DNA of 28,518 bases from a virus. The notes below the pieces were generated by a model that was not told where the DNA came from, did not search any database, and saw only the letters and a program-made list of their open reading frames with translations. The DNA is taken from IMG/VR virus record IMGVR_UViG_3300045136_000075, positions 1-28,518 of that record, one strand, 5' to 3'. A program made the position numbers and the translations under genes. This document shows, piece after piece, positions 13,785 to 21,893 of this stretch (within the stretch, counting starts at the first letter, position 1; each line of letters begins with the position of its first letter).

Positions 13785-15071
13785 TTACGGACGTCTGATG
13801 GGGGGACGGCCACGTATCCACAGCGTTTGCAGCGCGAGCATGCGGCGCCTTGCACGCACCTCGAACGCGGCCCAGTACTCCAGATCGCCGAAGCGCTTGA
13901 CGAGGCGCACCACGGGACGACCTATACCAGACGTGCCTCCGTATTCGAGGCGGTCCGCCTCGGCAATGAGGCGTGGCAACAACGCATAGTCCTCGACCGT
14001 GACGCCGGTCTGTCCCGACCTGGCTTCCGCCGCATCGTCGCCGTGATCCTTGGCCACCTTGCGCACGGTCGACGCATCGATCGTCCAGTCATAGATCTGG
14101 CTGCGCACCGCTTCGACCCCCGTCATATCGGCGATCGCGCGCGCTTCGGCCTGCGTGAGCAGCCCAAGCGTCTGATACTGCTGCACGATGACCGGCCCCG
14201 GAATCGCGGCGTCGTTGCGCACGCCGAGCGCGCGCTCGGCGTAACGGCGCGCCGCCTCGGCGGTACCCGGCAAGCGGCGGATTGCCAGGGCAAGCGCATC
14301 GCGCATGCGCTCCGGCACTTCGCTCATGTACGCCTTGGCCATCTCATAGGGCCAGGCGATGGTCTTGGCGGCCACGGCACGCGCGACTTCGTCGGCCACC
14401 GCCGCCCCCGGCATATATCCCCATCCGCGGTCGACGCCCGCCGGCTCGCCGTTCGGTCCGCTCTCCAGCCAGGTCGGATCGAGCGGCTTGTCTGGATTGC
14501 CGCCAATCAACCTCGCGCCGGCCGGGCCGTTGGCTCCGACCACACTGCACCGGCACCCCCAGCCATTGGGCGGATAGTGCGTCTGCCAGAACGGATGATC
14601 GGCCGGCAGCGTGAGACCGTCCCAGGCCAGGTGCAGAGGCCGCGGATGCAGCACCGAGTCCGAATGCCGGTACACCCACAGCGCAAAGCCGCCCCGCTTG
14701 AGCTGCGCAAGCCGCCCGGCGGCGTAGCTCGTGGCGGCATTCGTCGTGTAGATCACGCGCGTGCGCCAGTTGCGCGGGCCGCGGTAGGACCAGCCGTGGC
14801 GGTCGACGATGGCGTCGAACTGCGCGCGGAACCAGTCAATGCCCCTGCCGTCGGCGATCGCACCATCGACGGCGCTCGCCAGGTCCGCGAGTAGATCGGC
14901 CTTGGCCGCGCCGGCCACCATGAAGGCGCGGTCGTGGGCTGCCTTCCAGATGTCATCCCAGCGCTCGGTGGGCACCAGATTGCCCAGCTTGCCGCGGAAG
15001 AAGGCGAGCTGCTCGTCGAAGGGCCGACGGAATACGCCGGCGACGGCCGGATCATCGGTGGATGCGCTCAT
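13785..15071 (-). CDS. F-like minor head protein (gp30/SPP1 gp7 type) with C-terminal extra domain
   Basis: This 428-residue protein has the F-like / SPP1 gp7 head morphogenesis fold in its first half, with the hallmark HLAWDGLTLPADHPFWQTHY and PPNGWGCRC at about 147-175. Such proteins bind the portal and ride in the prohead. From about residue 340 onward there is a different domain: KDHGDDAAEARSGQTGVTVE, DYALLPRLI, then two beta strands with FEVRARRRMLALQTLW. I recognise this as resembling the phage-encoded Barnase/EndoU/RelE-like (PBECR) domains attached to phage head proteins. That suggests a possible RNase delivered or released with the virion. The domain call is moderate. ATG 15071 overlaps the zinc-finger gene by 20 bases. 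Confidence 0.88.
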   Translation of the reverse strand: MSASTDDPAVAGVFRRPFDEQLAFFRGKLGNLVPTERWDDIWKAAHDRAFMVAGAAKADLLADLASAVDGAIADGRGIDWFRAQFDAIVDRHGWSYRGPRNWRTRVIYTTNAATSYAAGRLAQLKRGGFALWVYRHSDSVLHPRPLHLAWDGLTLPADHPFWQTHYPPNGWGCRCSVVGANGPAGARLIGGNPDKPLDPTWLESGPNGEPAGVDRGWGYMPGAAVADEVARAVAAKTIAWPYEMAKAYMSEVPERMRDALALAIRRLPGTAEAARRYAERALGVRNDAAIPGPVIVQQYQTLGLLTQAEARAIADMTGVEAVRSQIYDWTIDASTVRKVAKDHGDDAAEARSGQTGVTVEDYALLPRLIAEADRLEYGGTSGIGRPVVRLVKRFGDLEYWAAFEVRARRRMLALQTLWIRGRPPIRRP

Positions 15072-15246
15072 GCGCCCGCTCCCAGTCGTCGCGACAGCTC
15101 ACGTCGCACCAGCGCAGCGGCGGACGCACGGGTTCGCCGCACCACAGGCATCGACCCGTGGGCTGCGGCCCTGCGCGCCGGCGCAACTGCAGCAGCCGCC
15201 TCATCTCGATGGCGATCCGTTCGTCGGCGATATCCGCCTCATCCAC
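15052..15246 (-). CDS. Small zinc-finger protein between portal and gp30
   Basis: This 64-residue protein starts at GTG 15246, with GGAG seven bases upstream, and overlaps the portal gene end. It begins MDEADIADERIAIEMRRLLQ and has four cysteines, CLWC at 33-36 and C47/C51 in RWCDVSC, spaced for one zinc ion. The end is charged (DDWERAHERIHR). Similar short zinc proteins occur at this place in Mu-like phages. The function is unknown. ATG-only gene calling would miss it, since it uses GTG. Confidence 0.78.
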   Translation of the reverse strand: MDEADIADERIAIEMRRLLQLRRRAGPQPTGRCLWCGEPVRPPLRWCDVSCRDDWERAHERIHR

Positions 15247-16744
15247 CGGAGGACTCCGCGCGCACGTCGAACCGGCCCGCGAGATCCGCCACCGCGAAGG
15301 CGGCCTGCATGACGCGCGCCATGTCCTCCGATGGCAGATCGCCATACGCAGCGAGCAGAGCATCGCGCAGCTCTTGCAGCGACTGCGCCTGCTCGACCAG
15401 CGCGCGAATGCGATCGAGCCAGTCAGCGAGCATCGGCGCGGCCGCCAGCTCGATCCGATCTGCCAGCAGATCGGCCGGATGCTGCGTGCCCGCAGGCTCG
15501 GCAGCACGGACCTCGGATGCCGCGCCGCGCCCGGCCTGCTCGCGCGCCGACACTCCGGTTGCGCCCGCCTCGGGGGGGGTTTGCGCCGCATTTGCGGCCG
15601 CCGTGTAGTCGTCGCCGTAGATGCGCGCCGCCGCCTCGGGCTTCAGGTTCCAGCCGATGCGCGCGAGGATCTCATCGCGCTGGGCACGTGACAGCAGATC
15701 CTCCGGGTCGTCCATCTCGCGGTAGATGCGCGGGTACGCCGCGCCGGGCAGCTCGTAGTCGACGAGCCAACGCACCCACGTGTGGTTGGCGGTCTCGCAG
15801 ACGAGATCGGCGTCCGCGGCGACGATGTCCTCGCGCACGTCCCAGTGCACCTGCGCCTGCGCGCGCGAGCTGCCGTCCTCGGTGGTCATGGTCTGGCCGA
15901 GCACGATCTTGGCGATGGCCCTGTCCCAGTAGCCCATCCACTCGCCGTAGCTGGCGGTGCCGCCGCGCGATGCCTCGATCAGCTCGATGGCCATGCCCTC
16001 GGGCAGGATCACGCCGGCATCTGTCTGGATGGCCTGCACCGCCTCCAGCAGCCGCGCGCGCTCGGCGGGGTCGGTGCCGGCCGGAAATCTTCCGATCGCC
16101 GTTGGCGCGCCGAACTTTTCCAAGAAAGTCGCCCAGAACCGCGCGCCCTGGCGCTTGAACCACACCGGCCAGTACAACGCATGCGCGAGCCCTCGCCCGT
16201 ACGGCTCGTCGTGGTGCGATGCGCCCACCGATGCCACCCAGAACTTGCGCTGCGGCACGCGCTCGCCGTGCGGTCTGCTGCTGGTGCGCAGCAGCAGCGC
16301 GCCGTCCGGCGCGAAGGCAAAGCGCGCACGGTCGCGCACGCGGATGTCCTCGATCGCGATCCCGTCGCGGTCGACCGCCCACATGATCTCGGCCACGGCG
16401 AACCCGTAGAACCGCGCGTACAGCATCTGGTCGCTGACGGCGTCCCAGTCCACCCGCTCGAGCGTGGCGCGGACGAGCTCGGCCGCCTGCCGGTCGACGC
16501 GCCGCTCGCCGCCCGGCTCGACGGCCCACGGCCGGCGCACCACGGCCATGCGCCGCTGCGCGAAGGTGGCTGCCACCTGGTCGTCGCGCAGCAGCTCCTC
16601 GTAGCCGCGCCAGCCGCCGGCCACCGGCAACACGCGGTCGGTCGGCGGCAGCCACGGCAGCGCATCGACGTAGCCGCGCGTGATGTCGCGGCCGTCGCGC
16701 GTGGTGGCGATCTCGTTTAGATCGGGTCGACGATCAGTAGCCAT
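15239..16744 (-). CDS. Portal protein (DUF935, Mu gp29 type)
   Basis: This 501-residue protein begins MATDRRPDLNEIATTRDGRD and starts at ATG 16744, overlapping the terminase gene by 11 bases. It matches the DUF935 / Mu gp29 portal family: ITRGYVDALPWLPPTDRVL near the start, GFAVAEIMWAVDRDG, RFWATFLEKFGAPTAIGRFP in the middle and KIVLGQTMTTEDGSSRAQ. It forms the dodecameric ring through which DNA is packed. The C-terminal 90 residues are helical and variable. An eight-base C run (minus strand, 15579-15572) lies in this variable part and encodes TPPE. Confidence 0.93.
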   Translation of the reverse strand: MATDRRPDLNEIATTRDGRDITRGYVDALPWLPPTDRVLPVAGGWRGYEELLRDDQVAATFAQRRMAVVRRPWAVEPGGERRVDRQAAELVRATLERVDWDAVSDQMLYARFYGFAVAEIMWAVDRDGIAIEDIRVRDRARFAFAPDGALLLRTSSRPHGERVPQRKFWVASVGASHHDEPYGRGLAHALYWPVWFKRQGARFWATFLEKFGAPTAIGRFPAGTDPAERARLLEAVQAIQTDAGVILPEGMAIELIEASRGGTASYGEWMGYWDRAIAKIVLGQTMTTEDGSSRAQAQVHWDVREDIVAADADLVCETANHTWVRWLVDYELPGAAYPRIYREMDDPEDLLSRAQRDEILARIGWNLKPEAAARIYGDDYTAAANAAQTPPEAGATGVSAREQAGRGAASEVRAAEPAGTQHPADLLADRIELAAAPMLADWLDRIRALVEQAQSLQELRDALLAAYGDLPSEDMARVMQAAFAVADLAGRFDVRAESSGG

Positions 16745-18128
16745 GCGATACGCTCCTCGCGGTGCCCCAGCCGCGGCCCGTGGGCTGGAGCGCGGCCAGG
16801 CGCGCGCGCTCGGCAGGCACGGCCGACGCCCAGAGGCTGTAGTCTGGGCGCTCGGTCTGCGCGGCGGCGCAGGCCAGCGCCAGCGCCCAGAAGCGGTCGG
16901 CGTGGCCTGCCTCGGTGCGCTCGGCCACCAGCCGCGGGGCGCCGTTCGGCCCGGCCACGCGCTGCACGCTGTGCAGATCCGCGCGCAGCGCCTGGTGTCC
17001 CACTGGCAGACGCAGCCGCCGGTCTTCCATGCGTTCCTTGAGGGCCGTGGCCATGTCGAGCTTGCGCGCAGGCGCGAACAGCACGCCCTCGATGCGGTAC
17101 TGCCCATGCCGCCGCTGCGCTTCCTGCACCGGCATCTCGCCCAGGCCGGTCTGGTCCAGCGCCGCGCGGATCACCCGGTAGTCGCGCATCACCCGGTCCA
17201 GTTCCGCCAGCTGCGCGGCAAAGCTCGTCGCGCGCAATTCGATCAACTCGCGCAACCACAGCACGTCGCCCACCTCTTCGAGCACGGCGATCACGGTCAG
17301 GTCGCCACGGGCGGCGAAGTCCATGCCCACGTAACAGGGGCCGCCGCCATATGCACCAGGTGCATCGCCATGCGCCGGGCGCATCGAGCCGGCGCCGCGC
17401 AGCACGCACTGCGCGTCCTCGCAGCCGTCGATCAGCTCATACGGCAGCCAGGCGGTGGCCTCATCGACGAACTGGCACTCGAACTCCTGCGCCCAGGCGA
17501 TGGGGTCGGCCATCGCCCGGCGCAACTCATCGACGTTGCGCGGCAGGCCATCGGCCACCGCGTCGTAGATCGTGACCACATGACGAGAAAACAGCCCGTC
17601 GGGCTGCGTCATGATCTCGTAGAACTTGTTGCCCTTGCCGTTCGGCGTGGAAATCACCCGCAGCTTCAGATCCGGCCGCGACACCACCGGCAGCAGCGCC
17701 GTCCAGATGGCGCGGGAATCCTGATGGTGGGCGAATTCGTCGAGGATGAGGTTGTCGCTCATGCCGCGCGCCGTGCTGGGCTTCGATGCCACCGCGCGGA
17801 TGTAGCTGCCGCGGCTGCCGATCCTCACCATGTGCGCCAGTTCGTCGGCCTCGAAGGGCACGTCCAGCGCCTCGAAGGCCGCGCCGATGGCGCGCAAATG
17901 CAGCTTGACGCCGTTGTCCATGGCGTCCAGCGCCCGGTCGCGGGAGACCGAGAGGATCGTCCAGCGGCTCACCCGCCCCTCAGCCTCGGCCTCGAGCACG
18001 TCCAGCACCGCCTCCAGCGTGGTGGTGAAAGTCTTGCCCGTCTGCCGCGACCACATCCCCGCCTTGAAGCGGGCTTGGTCGGCGAGATAGCGGCGCTGGT
18101 AGGGGTAGAGGATGGGCTCAGCCGCCAT
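16734..18128 (-). CDS. terL: Terminase large subunit (Mu gp28 type)
   Basis: This 464-residue protein starts at ATG 18128, overlapping the small terminase gene by 11 bases. The ATPase domain has Walker A SRQTGKT at residues 27-33 and Walker B LILDE at 127-131. The C-terminal nuclease domain has a likely metal-binding set, D270 in YVGMDFAARGD, D325 in ALDQTG and D411 in HADRFWALAL. It powers headful packaging of phage DNA with flanking host sequence, as in Mu. The length is slightly below Mu gp28. Confidence 0.94.
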   Translation of the reverse strand: MAAEPILYPYQRRYLADQARFKAGMWSRQTGKTFTTTLEAVLDVLEAEAEGRVSRWTILSVSRDRALDAMDNGVKLHLRAIGAAFEALDVPFEADELAHMVRIGSRGSYIRAVASKPSTARGMSDNLILDEFAHHQDSRAIWTALLPVVSRPDLKLRVISTPNGKGNKFYEIMTQPDGLFSRHVVTIYDAVADGLPRNVDELRRAMADPIAWAQEFECQFVDEATAWLPYELIDGCEDAQCVLRGAGSMRPAHGDAPGAYGGGPCYVGMDFAARGDLTVIAVLEEVGDVLWLRELIELRATSFAAQLAELDRVMRDYRVIRAALDQTGLGEMPVQEAQRRHGQYRIEGVLFAPARKLDMATALKERMEDRRLRLPVGHQALRADLHSVQRVAGPNGAPRLVAERTEAGHADRFWALALACAAAQTERPDYSLWASAVPAERARLAALQPTGRGWGTARSVSHGY

Positions 18129-18645
18129 AGAGCCCCTCGCGGATCGCCTGCAGAGTCGCCGCATCGAGCGTGCGGCCTTCCTTCGCGGCGGATTTCTCCA
18201 CGGCGTCGAGCTTGGCCCGCAACTCCTCGGCCCACCGCTTCTGGCCGATGGACGCGCGCGAAGCCTCGGCCACCGCGCGCGCGGCGTGGGTCAGTAGCTT
18301 GACCTGCTCGGCCGGATCGGCGTCCTCGGACTCGCGCACCGCCAGCATCGCGTCGAACAGGGCCGACTGCACCATGCGGATGACTGCCGCGGAGTGCTCG
18401 TCGGCATCGTCCGGGCTGGTCTGCGCGATCAGCCGCGCGGCTTCGGTGGAGGCACGGATGGCCGCCATGCTGCGCTGGATGCGCTGGTCGTACCGATGCA
18501 GGCTGCTCTTGCTGATGGCGTATCCCTGCGCGGCGAGCCAGGCGGCCAGCGCCTCATAGCCGCCGTGCGCCTGGTCGGCGAGCAGTCGCTCCAGCTCGGC
18601 GCGCACGGACTGCGGCAGACCGGTGACTTTCGGGCGGCGCGGCAT
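18118..18645 (-). CDS. Terminase small subunit (DUF3486, Mu gp27 type)
   Basis: This 175-residue protein begins MPRRPKVTGLPQSVRAELER and starts at ATG 18645 with GAGGT six bases before it. It has an N-terminal DNA-binding region with a YEALAAWLAAQGYAISKSSL and HRYDQRIQRS core, then a long helical part (VIRMVQSALFDAMLAVRES). These are marks of the DUF3486 / Mu gp27 family, which recognises the phage end for packaging. It comes immediately before the large terminase, as in other Mu-like phages. Confidence 0.9.
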   Translation of the reverse strand: MPRRPKVTGLPQSVRAELERLLADQAHGGYEALAAWLAAQGYAISKSSLHRYDQRIQRSMAAIRASTEAARLIAQTSPDDADEHSAAVIRMVQSALFDAMLAVRESEDADPAEQVKLLTHAARAVAEASRASIGQKRWAEELRAKLDAVEKSAAKEGRTLDAATLQAIREGLYGG

Positions 18646-18646
18646 G

Positions 18647-18970
18647 TCACCACCTCGGCGGGCGCGCGATGTCCGCCGGGCAGTCGACGCGGTAGTCCAC
18701 CAGCGCCTCGCCATTGGGCGTGATCTCGGCGGACCAGACCGGCCCGCTGTCGTCGATGCTGATGAGGCCGCGTTTCTTTAGGCTGACCATCTCGGCGCGG
18801 AGCTGGTCCGCGGTCACGCGCAGCGGGATGTCGCGACACGCTCCCATGATGACCGTCTCGACGGTGCCGTATGGACGCGCGTGCCACAGGGCGGAGAGGA
18901 TCACCCAGCGCAGGTACTCGCGCTCCGCGCGAGCGTGGTCGATTATGGCGTCGAGGTGTTTATCGCTCAT
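18647..18970 (-). CDS. Winged-helix-like conserved phage protein
   Basis: This 107-residue protein begins MSDKHLDAIIDHARAEREYL, starts at ATG 18970 and overlaps the previous gene by 11 bases. It has a run of short helices followed by LRAEMVSLKKRGLISIDDSG and WSAEITPNGEALVDYRVDC, ending IARPPRW. I recognise the layout from a family found before the terminase in Mu-like phages, with a winged-helix look. The final VDCPADIARP stretch is conserved in my memory of these proteins. Its role is unknown; DNA binding is inferred from the fold pattern only. Confidence 0.75.
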   Translation of the reverse strand: MSDKHLDAIIDHARAEREYLRWVILSALWHARPYGTVETVIMGACRDIPLRVTADQLRAEMVSLKKRGLISIDDSGPVWSAEITPNGEALVDYRVDCPADIARPPRW

Positions 18971-19412
18971 GGCGCAGTTCCATCATCACTTCGTAGATCC
19001 GGTCGATCTTGGCGTTCAGCGAGGTGTATTCGCGGATGGCGTCTTCGCGCAGCTGGAAGCGCCGAATGTCCGCATCGCGGTCGCGCTCGATGGCGTCCAG
19101 TCGCCGGCGGGCATCCGCCAGCTCGTCGCGCAGGGTCTTGATGATCTGTTCCACCGCGCGCTGATAGCGTTCGTCGGCCTGCGCCATCTCGCGGATGGCG
19201 TCGTCGCGGCGCTGGTACTGCAGCGGCAGATTGGCGACCAGCGCCTTCATGCGCGCGTCCACCTCGTCGATACGCGCCAGGCGCTGCTCGATGTCCTGCA
19301 GCAGGCGGGCCGCGAACCAGCGCAGCAGGCCGAAGACCCCTCCTAGGACGGCCAAGGCCACCGCTACCGCCGTGGGCATGTTCAAGGCGCCCATCAACAG
19401 ATCACCTTCCAT
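18960..19412 (-). CDS. Membrane-anchored coiled-coil protein
   Basis: This 150-residue protein starts at ATG 19412, overlapping the Rz gene end by 11 bases. A hydrophobic helix covers about residues 12-31 (AVAVALAVLGGVFGLLRWF). The remainder is a long charged coiled coil (LQDIEQRLARIDEVDARMKA, YQRAVEQIIKTLRDELADAR, RDADIRRFQLREDAIREY). This matches small membrane coiled-coil proteins often found between lysis and terminase genes in Mu-like phages. It could act in lysis or in the envelope, but no direct evidence shows this. Confidence 0.72.
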   Translation of the reverse strand: MEGDLLMGALNMPTAVAVALAVLGGVFGLLRWFAARLLQDIEQRLARIDEVDARMKALVANLPLQYQRRDDAIREMAQADERYQRAVEQIIKTLRDELADARRRLDAIERDRDADIRRFQLREDAIREYTSLNAKIDRIYEVMMELRHER

Positions 19413-19956
19413 CGCCGCTCGCTTCCCTTGCAGCTACCGCGTCCCGCCACAGCCTGATGGCGTCGATCCTGGCGCGGCACTGCTGGTACAGGCTTGCGAC
19501 CTCGAGGGCCCAGGCGGCGACATCGGAGTCGGAGGACTCGGCTGCGGCAGCGTGGCCGGGATCAGCGGCAGCGGCGGCATCGGTTCGATCAGCGCCGGCG
19601 GCGGCAGCGGGCACGGCGCCACGGAAAGCGCTCGAGGCGTGGAGCAGCCCGCGAGCGCGAGCAGACAGGCAGGCACGGCCAGTGGTAGCGGACTGAATCG
19701 CATCTCGAATACTCCCGTGGGCGATCTCGAGCTCGGCGAGCGCGCGGTCGACGAGTTCCGTGGCCGTTTGCGCGGCGTTTTGCGCGGCTTCGAGGCGGCG
19801 CCGGGCGTCGTCCGCGGCCTTCGCCTCGCGGGCGGCGACCTCGGCTCGCATCCGCGCGATCTGCGCATCGGCCAGCCAGCCGCGCGTGGTCCAGCCGGCG
19901 GCGACGGCGACGACGATCGCGGCGGCGGCTGCCCATGCCGTCGGGTTCGGGATCAC
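19402..19956 (-). CDS. Rz: Inner-membrane spanin subunit (Rz-like)
   Basis: This 184-residue protein starts at ATG 19956, overlapping the holin candidate's stop (ATGA). It has an N-terminal membrane anchor (AWAAAAAIVVAVAAGW, residues 7-22) and a periplasmic helical region rich in Ala, Arg and Glu (ARMRAEVAAREAKAADDARR). This is the layout of i-spanins, which join an outer-membrane lipoprotein to fuse the two membranes at the last step of lysis. The second half overlaps a lipoprotein gene in another frame, which makes its composition odd (Ala-rich, low complexity). Confidence 0.85.
   Translation of the reverse strand: MIPNPTAWAAAAAIVVAVAAGWTTRGWLADAQIARMRAEVAAREAKAADDARRRLEAAQNAAQTATELVDRALAELEIAHGSIRDAIQSATTGRACLSARARGLLHASSAFRGAVPAAAAGADRTDAAAAADPGHAAAAESSDSDVAAWALEVASLYQQCRARIDAIRLWRDAVAAREASGDGR
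19434..19703 (-). CDS. Rz1: Outer-membrane spanin lipoprotein nested in Rz (Rz1-like)
   Basis: An 89-residue frame starting at ATG 19703 lies fully inside Rz in a different frame. It has a short signal peptide and lipobox: MRFSPLPLAVPACLLALAGC, with Cys20 as the lipidated residue. The mature part is Pro-rich (PLPPPALIEPMPPLPLIPA), the standard sign of Rz1 o-spanins. The pair would span the periplasm. Nested Rz/Rz1 genes are well known in lambda; here Rz1 is somewhat long, and its last 25 residues look less typical. Confidence 0.85.
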   Translation of the reverse strand: MRFSPLPLAVPACLLALAGCSTPRALSVAPCPLPPPALIEPMPPLPLIPATLPQPSPPTPMSPPGPSRSQACTSSAAPGSTPSGCGGTR

Positions 19957-20135
19957 TTGTCCTCGCCGCCGCCCCTGAACCAGTAGCCGAGCGCCATGCC
20001 GAAGGAGGGCCCCAGCCCGGAGATGAAGCTCTGCACGTCCAGCCGTTCGTTCGCCAGCGCCCAGACGAGAGCGCCGACGTACACGGCGCCCAGCGCCAGC
20101 GTCGTCACCGCCTTGAAGTTGAAAACCCGATTCAT
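19953..20135 (-). CDS. Holin candidate, small membrane protein
   Basis: This 60-residue protein starts at ATG 20135, with GGGGAG upstream and only a one-base gap after the endolysin stop. It begins MNRVFNFKAVTTLALGAVYV, has hydrophobic helices at about 9-27 and 38-53 (FISGLGPSFGMALGYWF), and ends GGGEDK. A small two-helix protein next to an endolysin is a reasonable holin or pinholin candidate. It could be another lysis-cassette membrane protein; no family match is certain. Confidence 0.65.
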   Translation of the reverse strand: MNRVFNFKAVTTLALGAVYVGALVWALANERLDVQSFISGLGPSFGMALGYWFRGGGEDK

Positions 20136-20136
20136 T

Positions 20137-20634
20137 TCACTGGCTCCCCACGCACAAGGCATATTCAGCCTGCCGTCGCTTCACGAGCCCCGGCAGCTCG
20201 CGCCCGCCGGCGCGCGTCCAGCGCAGCAGCTCGCGGCATGCGCCGGCGTAGTCCGGCGGCTGCTGGCGCAGGCGCGCCACGAGCGTGGAGCGGCACGCCG
20301 CGCCGGATCCGACGTTGTAGGCCCAGGAGACGAAGGCATCCCACTCGTGCGGCGCCAGCGGCACGTCGCCGATGCACGCGGCAAGCTCGCGGGCGATGCG
20401 GTCGGCACCGAGGGCGAGCATCACGACGGCACGGGGCGGCGTCACCGTGTCGCCCGGCGCGACGGGACGTCCGTCCTCGTGCCGCGTGCTGCCGAAGCCG
20501 ACCGTCTGCACGCCCACACCGTCGTCGTATGCGCGCGACGAGTAGCCCTCGTGCAGCGCGATCATTGCGATGACAGCCGCGCTGGCTCCCAGGCCCGCGA
20601 TCGACATCCGGATTGCGCCTTTCATCCGGCGCAC
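20137..20634 (-). CDS. Signal-anchor endolysin (GH24 lysozyme)
   Basis: This 165-residue protein has the T4-lysozyme catalytic spacing E29-x8-D38-x5-T44 in LHEGYSSRAYDDGVGVQTVG, placing it in glycoside hydrolase family 24, which cleaves the glycan strands of peptidoglycan. Residues 10-28 (MSIAGLGASAAVIAMIAL) are a weakly hydrophobic, Ala/Gly-rich helix typical of signal-anchor-release (SAR) endolysins, which are exported and held inactive until membrane depolarisation. Four cysteines (87, 114, 133, 161) could form regulatory disulfides. The start is GTG 20634 or ATG 20625; either keeps the anchor. It lies at the head of the lysis cassette, after Mor. Confidence 0.9.
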   Translation of the reverse strand: MRRMKGAIRMSIAGLGASAAVIAMIALHEGYSSRAYDDGVGVQTVGFGSTRHEDGRPVAPGDTVTPPRAVVMLALGADRIARELAACIGDVPLAPHEWDAFVSWAYNVGSGAACRSTLVARLRQQPPDYAGACRELLRWTRAGGRELPGLVKRRQAEYALCVGSQ

Positions 20635-20676
20635 TCTGCTTCATGTGCGGCCTGGATGCGCCTGCGACGATGGTCG

Positions 20677-21102
20677 TCAGTCCTCGCCGAAGGCGAGCAA
20701 GCCCTGCGTGGAGTCGGCGGTGCGGCTGGGCTCGCCCGATCGCGCTTCGGCCGCGAGCCGCTGCACCTGGCGCAGGTGAAGTCCCAGCCGGCGGGCGATC
20801 TCGCAGTGATTCAGCCCGGCGTCGCGCAGCTCCGCGACACGCCGCACGATGCGCGCGCGTCGCCAGGCCGCACCCATGGGAACGACGATGCGCTCGCCGC
20901 CGTAGATGCGCACCATGACGGCGGCGGCCGTGGGCCCGGCCAGCGCCACGAGCGCATGTTCGGCTGGCAAGGATCGCGGCACGTACACCGGCAGCCCGCC
21001 GAAGTTGTCCAGGAGGCGGTCGATTTCCGCCTCGGGGACGCCGGCGGCGGCGAGGGTATCAATCAGCGTGGCGATCGCTTGCCTCCATGCGCTTGAGCCC
21101 AT
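20677..21102 (-). CDS. mor: Mor-type late or middle transcription activator
   Basis: The C-terminal half has the Mor/C layout: a GGLPVYVPRS beta strand region (36-44), an IYGGERIVVPMG strand, then the helix-turn-helix VAELRDAGLNHCEIARRLG followed by LHLRQVQRLAAEA. Mu Mor and C bind distorted promoters and recruit polymerase to middle and late operons. The N-terminal start is unsure: ATG 21102 gives 141 residues and overlaps the upstream gene by 44 bases; a GGAGG lies just after, before non-ATG codons. It is the last gene of the early block, right before the lysis and head genes, so it likely switches on the late operon. Confidence 0.85.
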   Translation of the reverse strand: MGSSAWRQAIATLIDTLAAAGVPEAEIDRLLDNFGGLPVYVPRSLPAEHALVALAGPTAAAVMVRIYGGERIVVPMGAAWRRARIVRRVAELRDAGLNHCEIARRLGLHLRQVQRLAAEARSGEPSRTADSTQGLLAFGED

Positions 21103-21448
21103 GCAGCAGCTCGCCGAGCGCACGCCTGATCCGCTCGCGCTCGCGCGGATCGGGCGCCGGCGCGGCCAGCGCTTCGGGCGGCCGCGGCTGCGGCAGGTGA
21201 TCGAACAGCATCGCCGGCGCCGGCCATCGCACGGCGTGCGCGGCAAGCCGGCGAAACGCTTCGTTCAGCCTGGGCGCGTCGCGCGCTTCGATCCAGCCCG
21301 CTCGCGCCGCCAGCGCGTCGGCCCACGCAAGCGCGCAGCCCTCGATCGCATCGGCCGCGGGCGCGCCGTCCAGGCGCATCAGCACGAGCCGCTGCAAGCC
21401 GGCGGCCACCGCGGCGACGAGCCATGGCTCAGGCGCCCTTTGCTGCAT
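21059..21448 (-). CDS. Conserved Mu-like phage protein of unknown function
   Basis: This 129-residue helical protein starts at ATG 21448, overlapping the end of the preceding gene by 20 bases. It reads QRAPEPWLVAAVAAGLQRLV, LAWADALAARAGWIEARDA, PRLNEAFRRLAAHAVRWPA, then PAMLFDHLP and a charged end. I recognise the WP.P..LL.HLP stretch from small early proteins in transposable phages of GC-rich bacteria. Its role is unknown. It precedes Mor and overlaps it, so the two are probably translated together. Confidence 0.75.
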   Translation of the reverse strand: MQQRAPEPWLVAAVAAGLQRLVLMRLDGAPAADAIEGCALAWADALAARAGWIEARDAPRLNEAFRRLAAHAVRWPAPAMLFDHLPQPRPPEALAAPAPDPRERERIRRALGELLHGLKRMEASDRHAD

Positions 21449-21893
21449 CCTTCAGACTCTGCAGTCGCTGCAGGGCGTCCATCGTCGCCGACCGTGGCGC
21501 CGGACTCGCCGCTTGCGCTGATCGCACGACCGGCGATGGACGCGCCTGGGCGGAGGTCGATTCGATGACGCGCCGCAGATAGTTGTGGCTTGCCAGCGGG
21601 CGGGCATCGCCGGCATCGCGTTTTGTGGTGATGGCCTCGACCGTCTGCGCGAGCGCCTCGGCCAGGACTGCCGCATCGGCGTGCAGCTCGAGCGCTTCGC
21701 GCGCCAGCCGCAGCGCCCGGTCGAACGATAGCGCGCGGCGCTCTGGACGCCACAGCCCGAGATAGGCCACCAGCGGACGGCCGAGCTCCGCAGGCAGCGA
21801 CGCGAGCAGCGCCATCAGCTCGCGCGCCGCATCGTCCTCGACCCAAGCCTGGACCGACGCCTCGGCGTGGCACGCAGGGCACCTCAGCCGCAA
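21429..21893 (-). CDS. Conserved early phage protein with N-terminal CxxC
   Basis: The start is TTG 21893, with GGAGG seven bases upstream and a 10-base overlap with the winged-helix gene. This gives 154 residues beginning MRLRCPACHAEASVQAWVED. It has one CPAC pair, followed by a helical region PLVAYLGLWRPERRALSFDR, ALRLAREALELH, and TTKRDAGDARPLASHNYLRR. The GLWRP...LS.DRALRLA...L and HNYLRRV patterns are conserved in Mu-like early genes. The CxxC may be half of a zinc ribbon. Function unknown. Confidence 0.72.
   Translation of the reverse strand: MRLRCPACHAEASVQAWVEDDAARELMALLASLPAELGRPLVAYLGLWRPERRALSFDRALRLAREALELHADAAVLAEALAQTVEAITTKRDAGDARPLASHNYLRRVIESTSAQARPSPVVRSAQAASPAPRSATMDALQRLQSLKDAAKGA

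Noticed and set aside
16680-18302. 540-codon plus-strand frame opposite the terminase genes
   Set aside because: Antisense shadow of the terminase genes with biased composition; no ribosome site or motif supports it.
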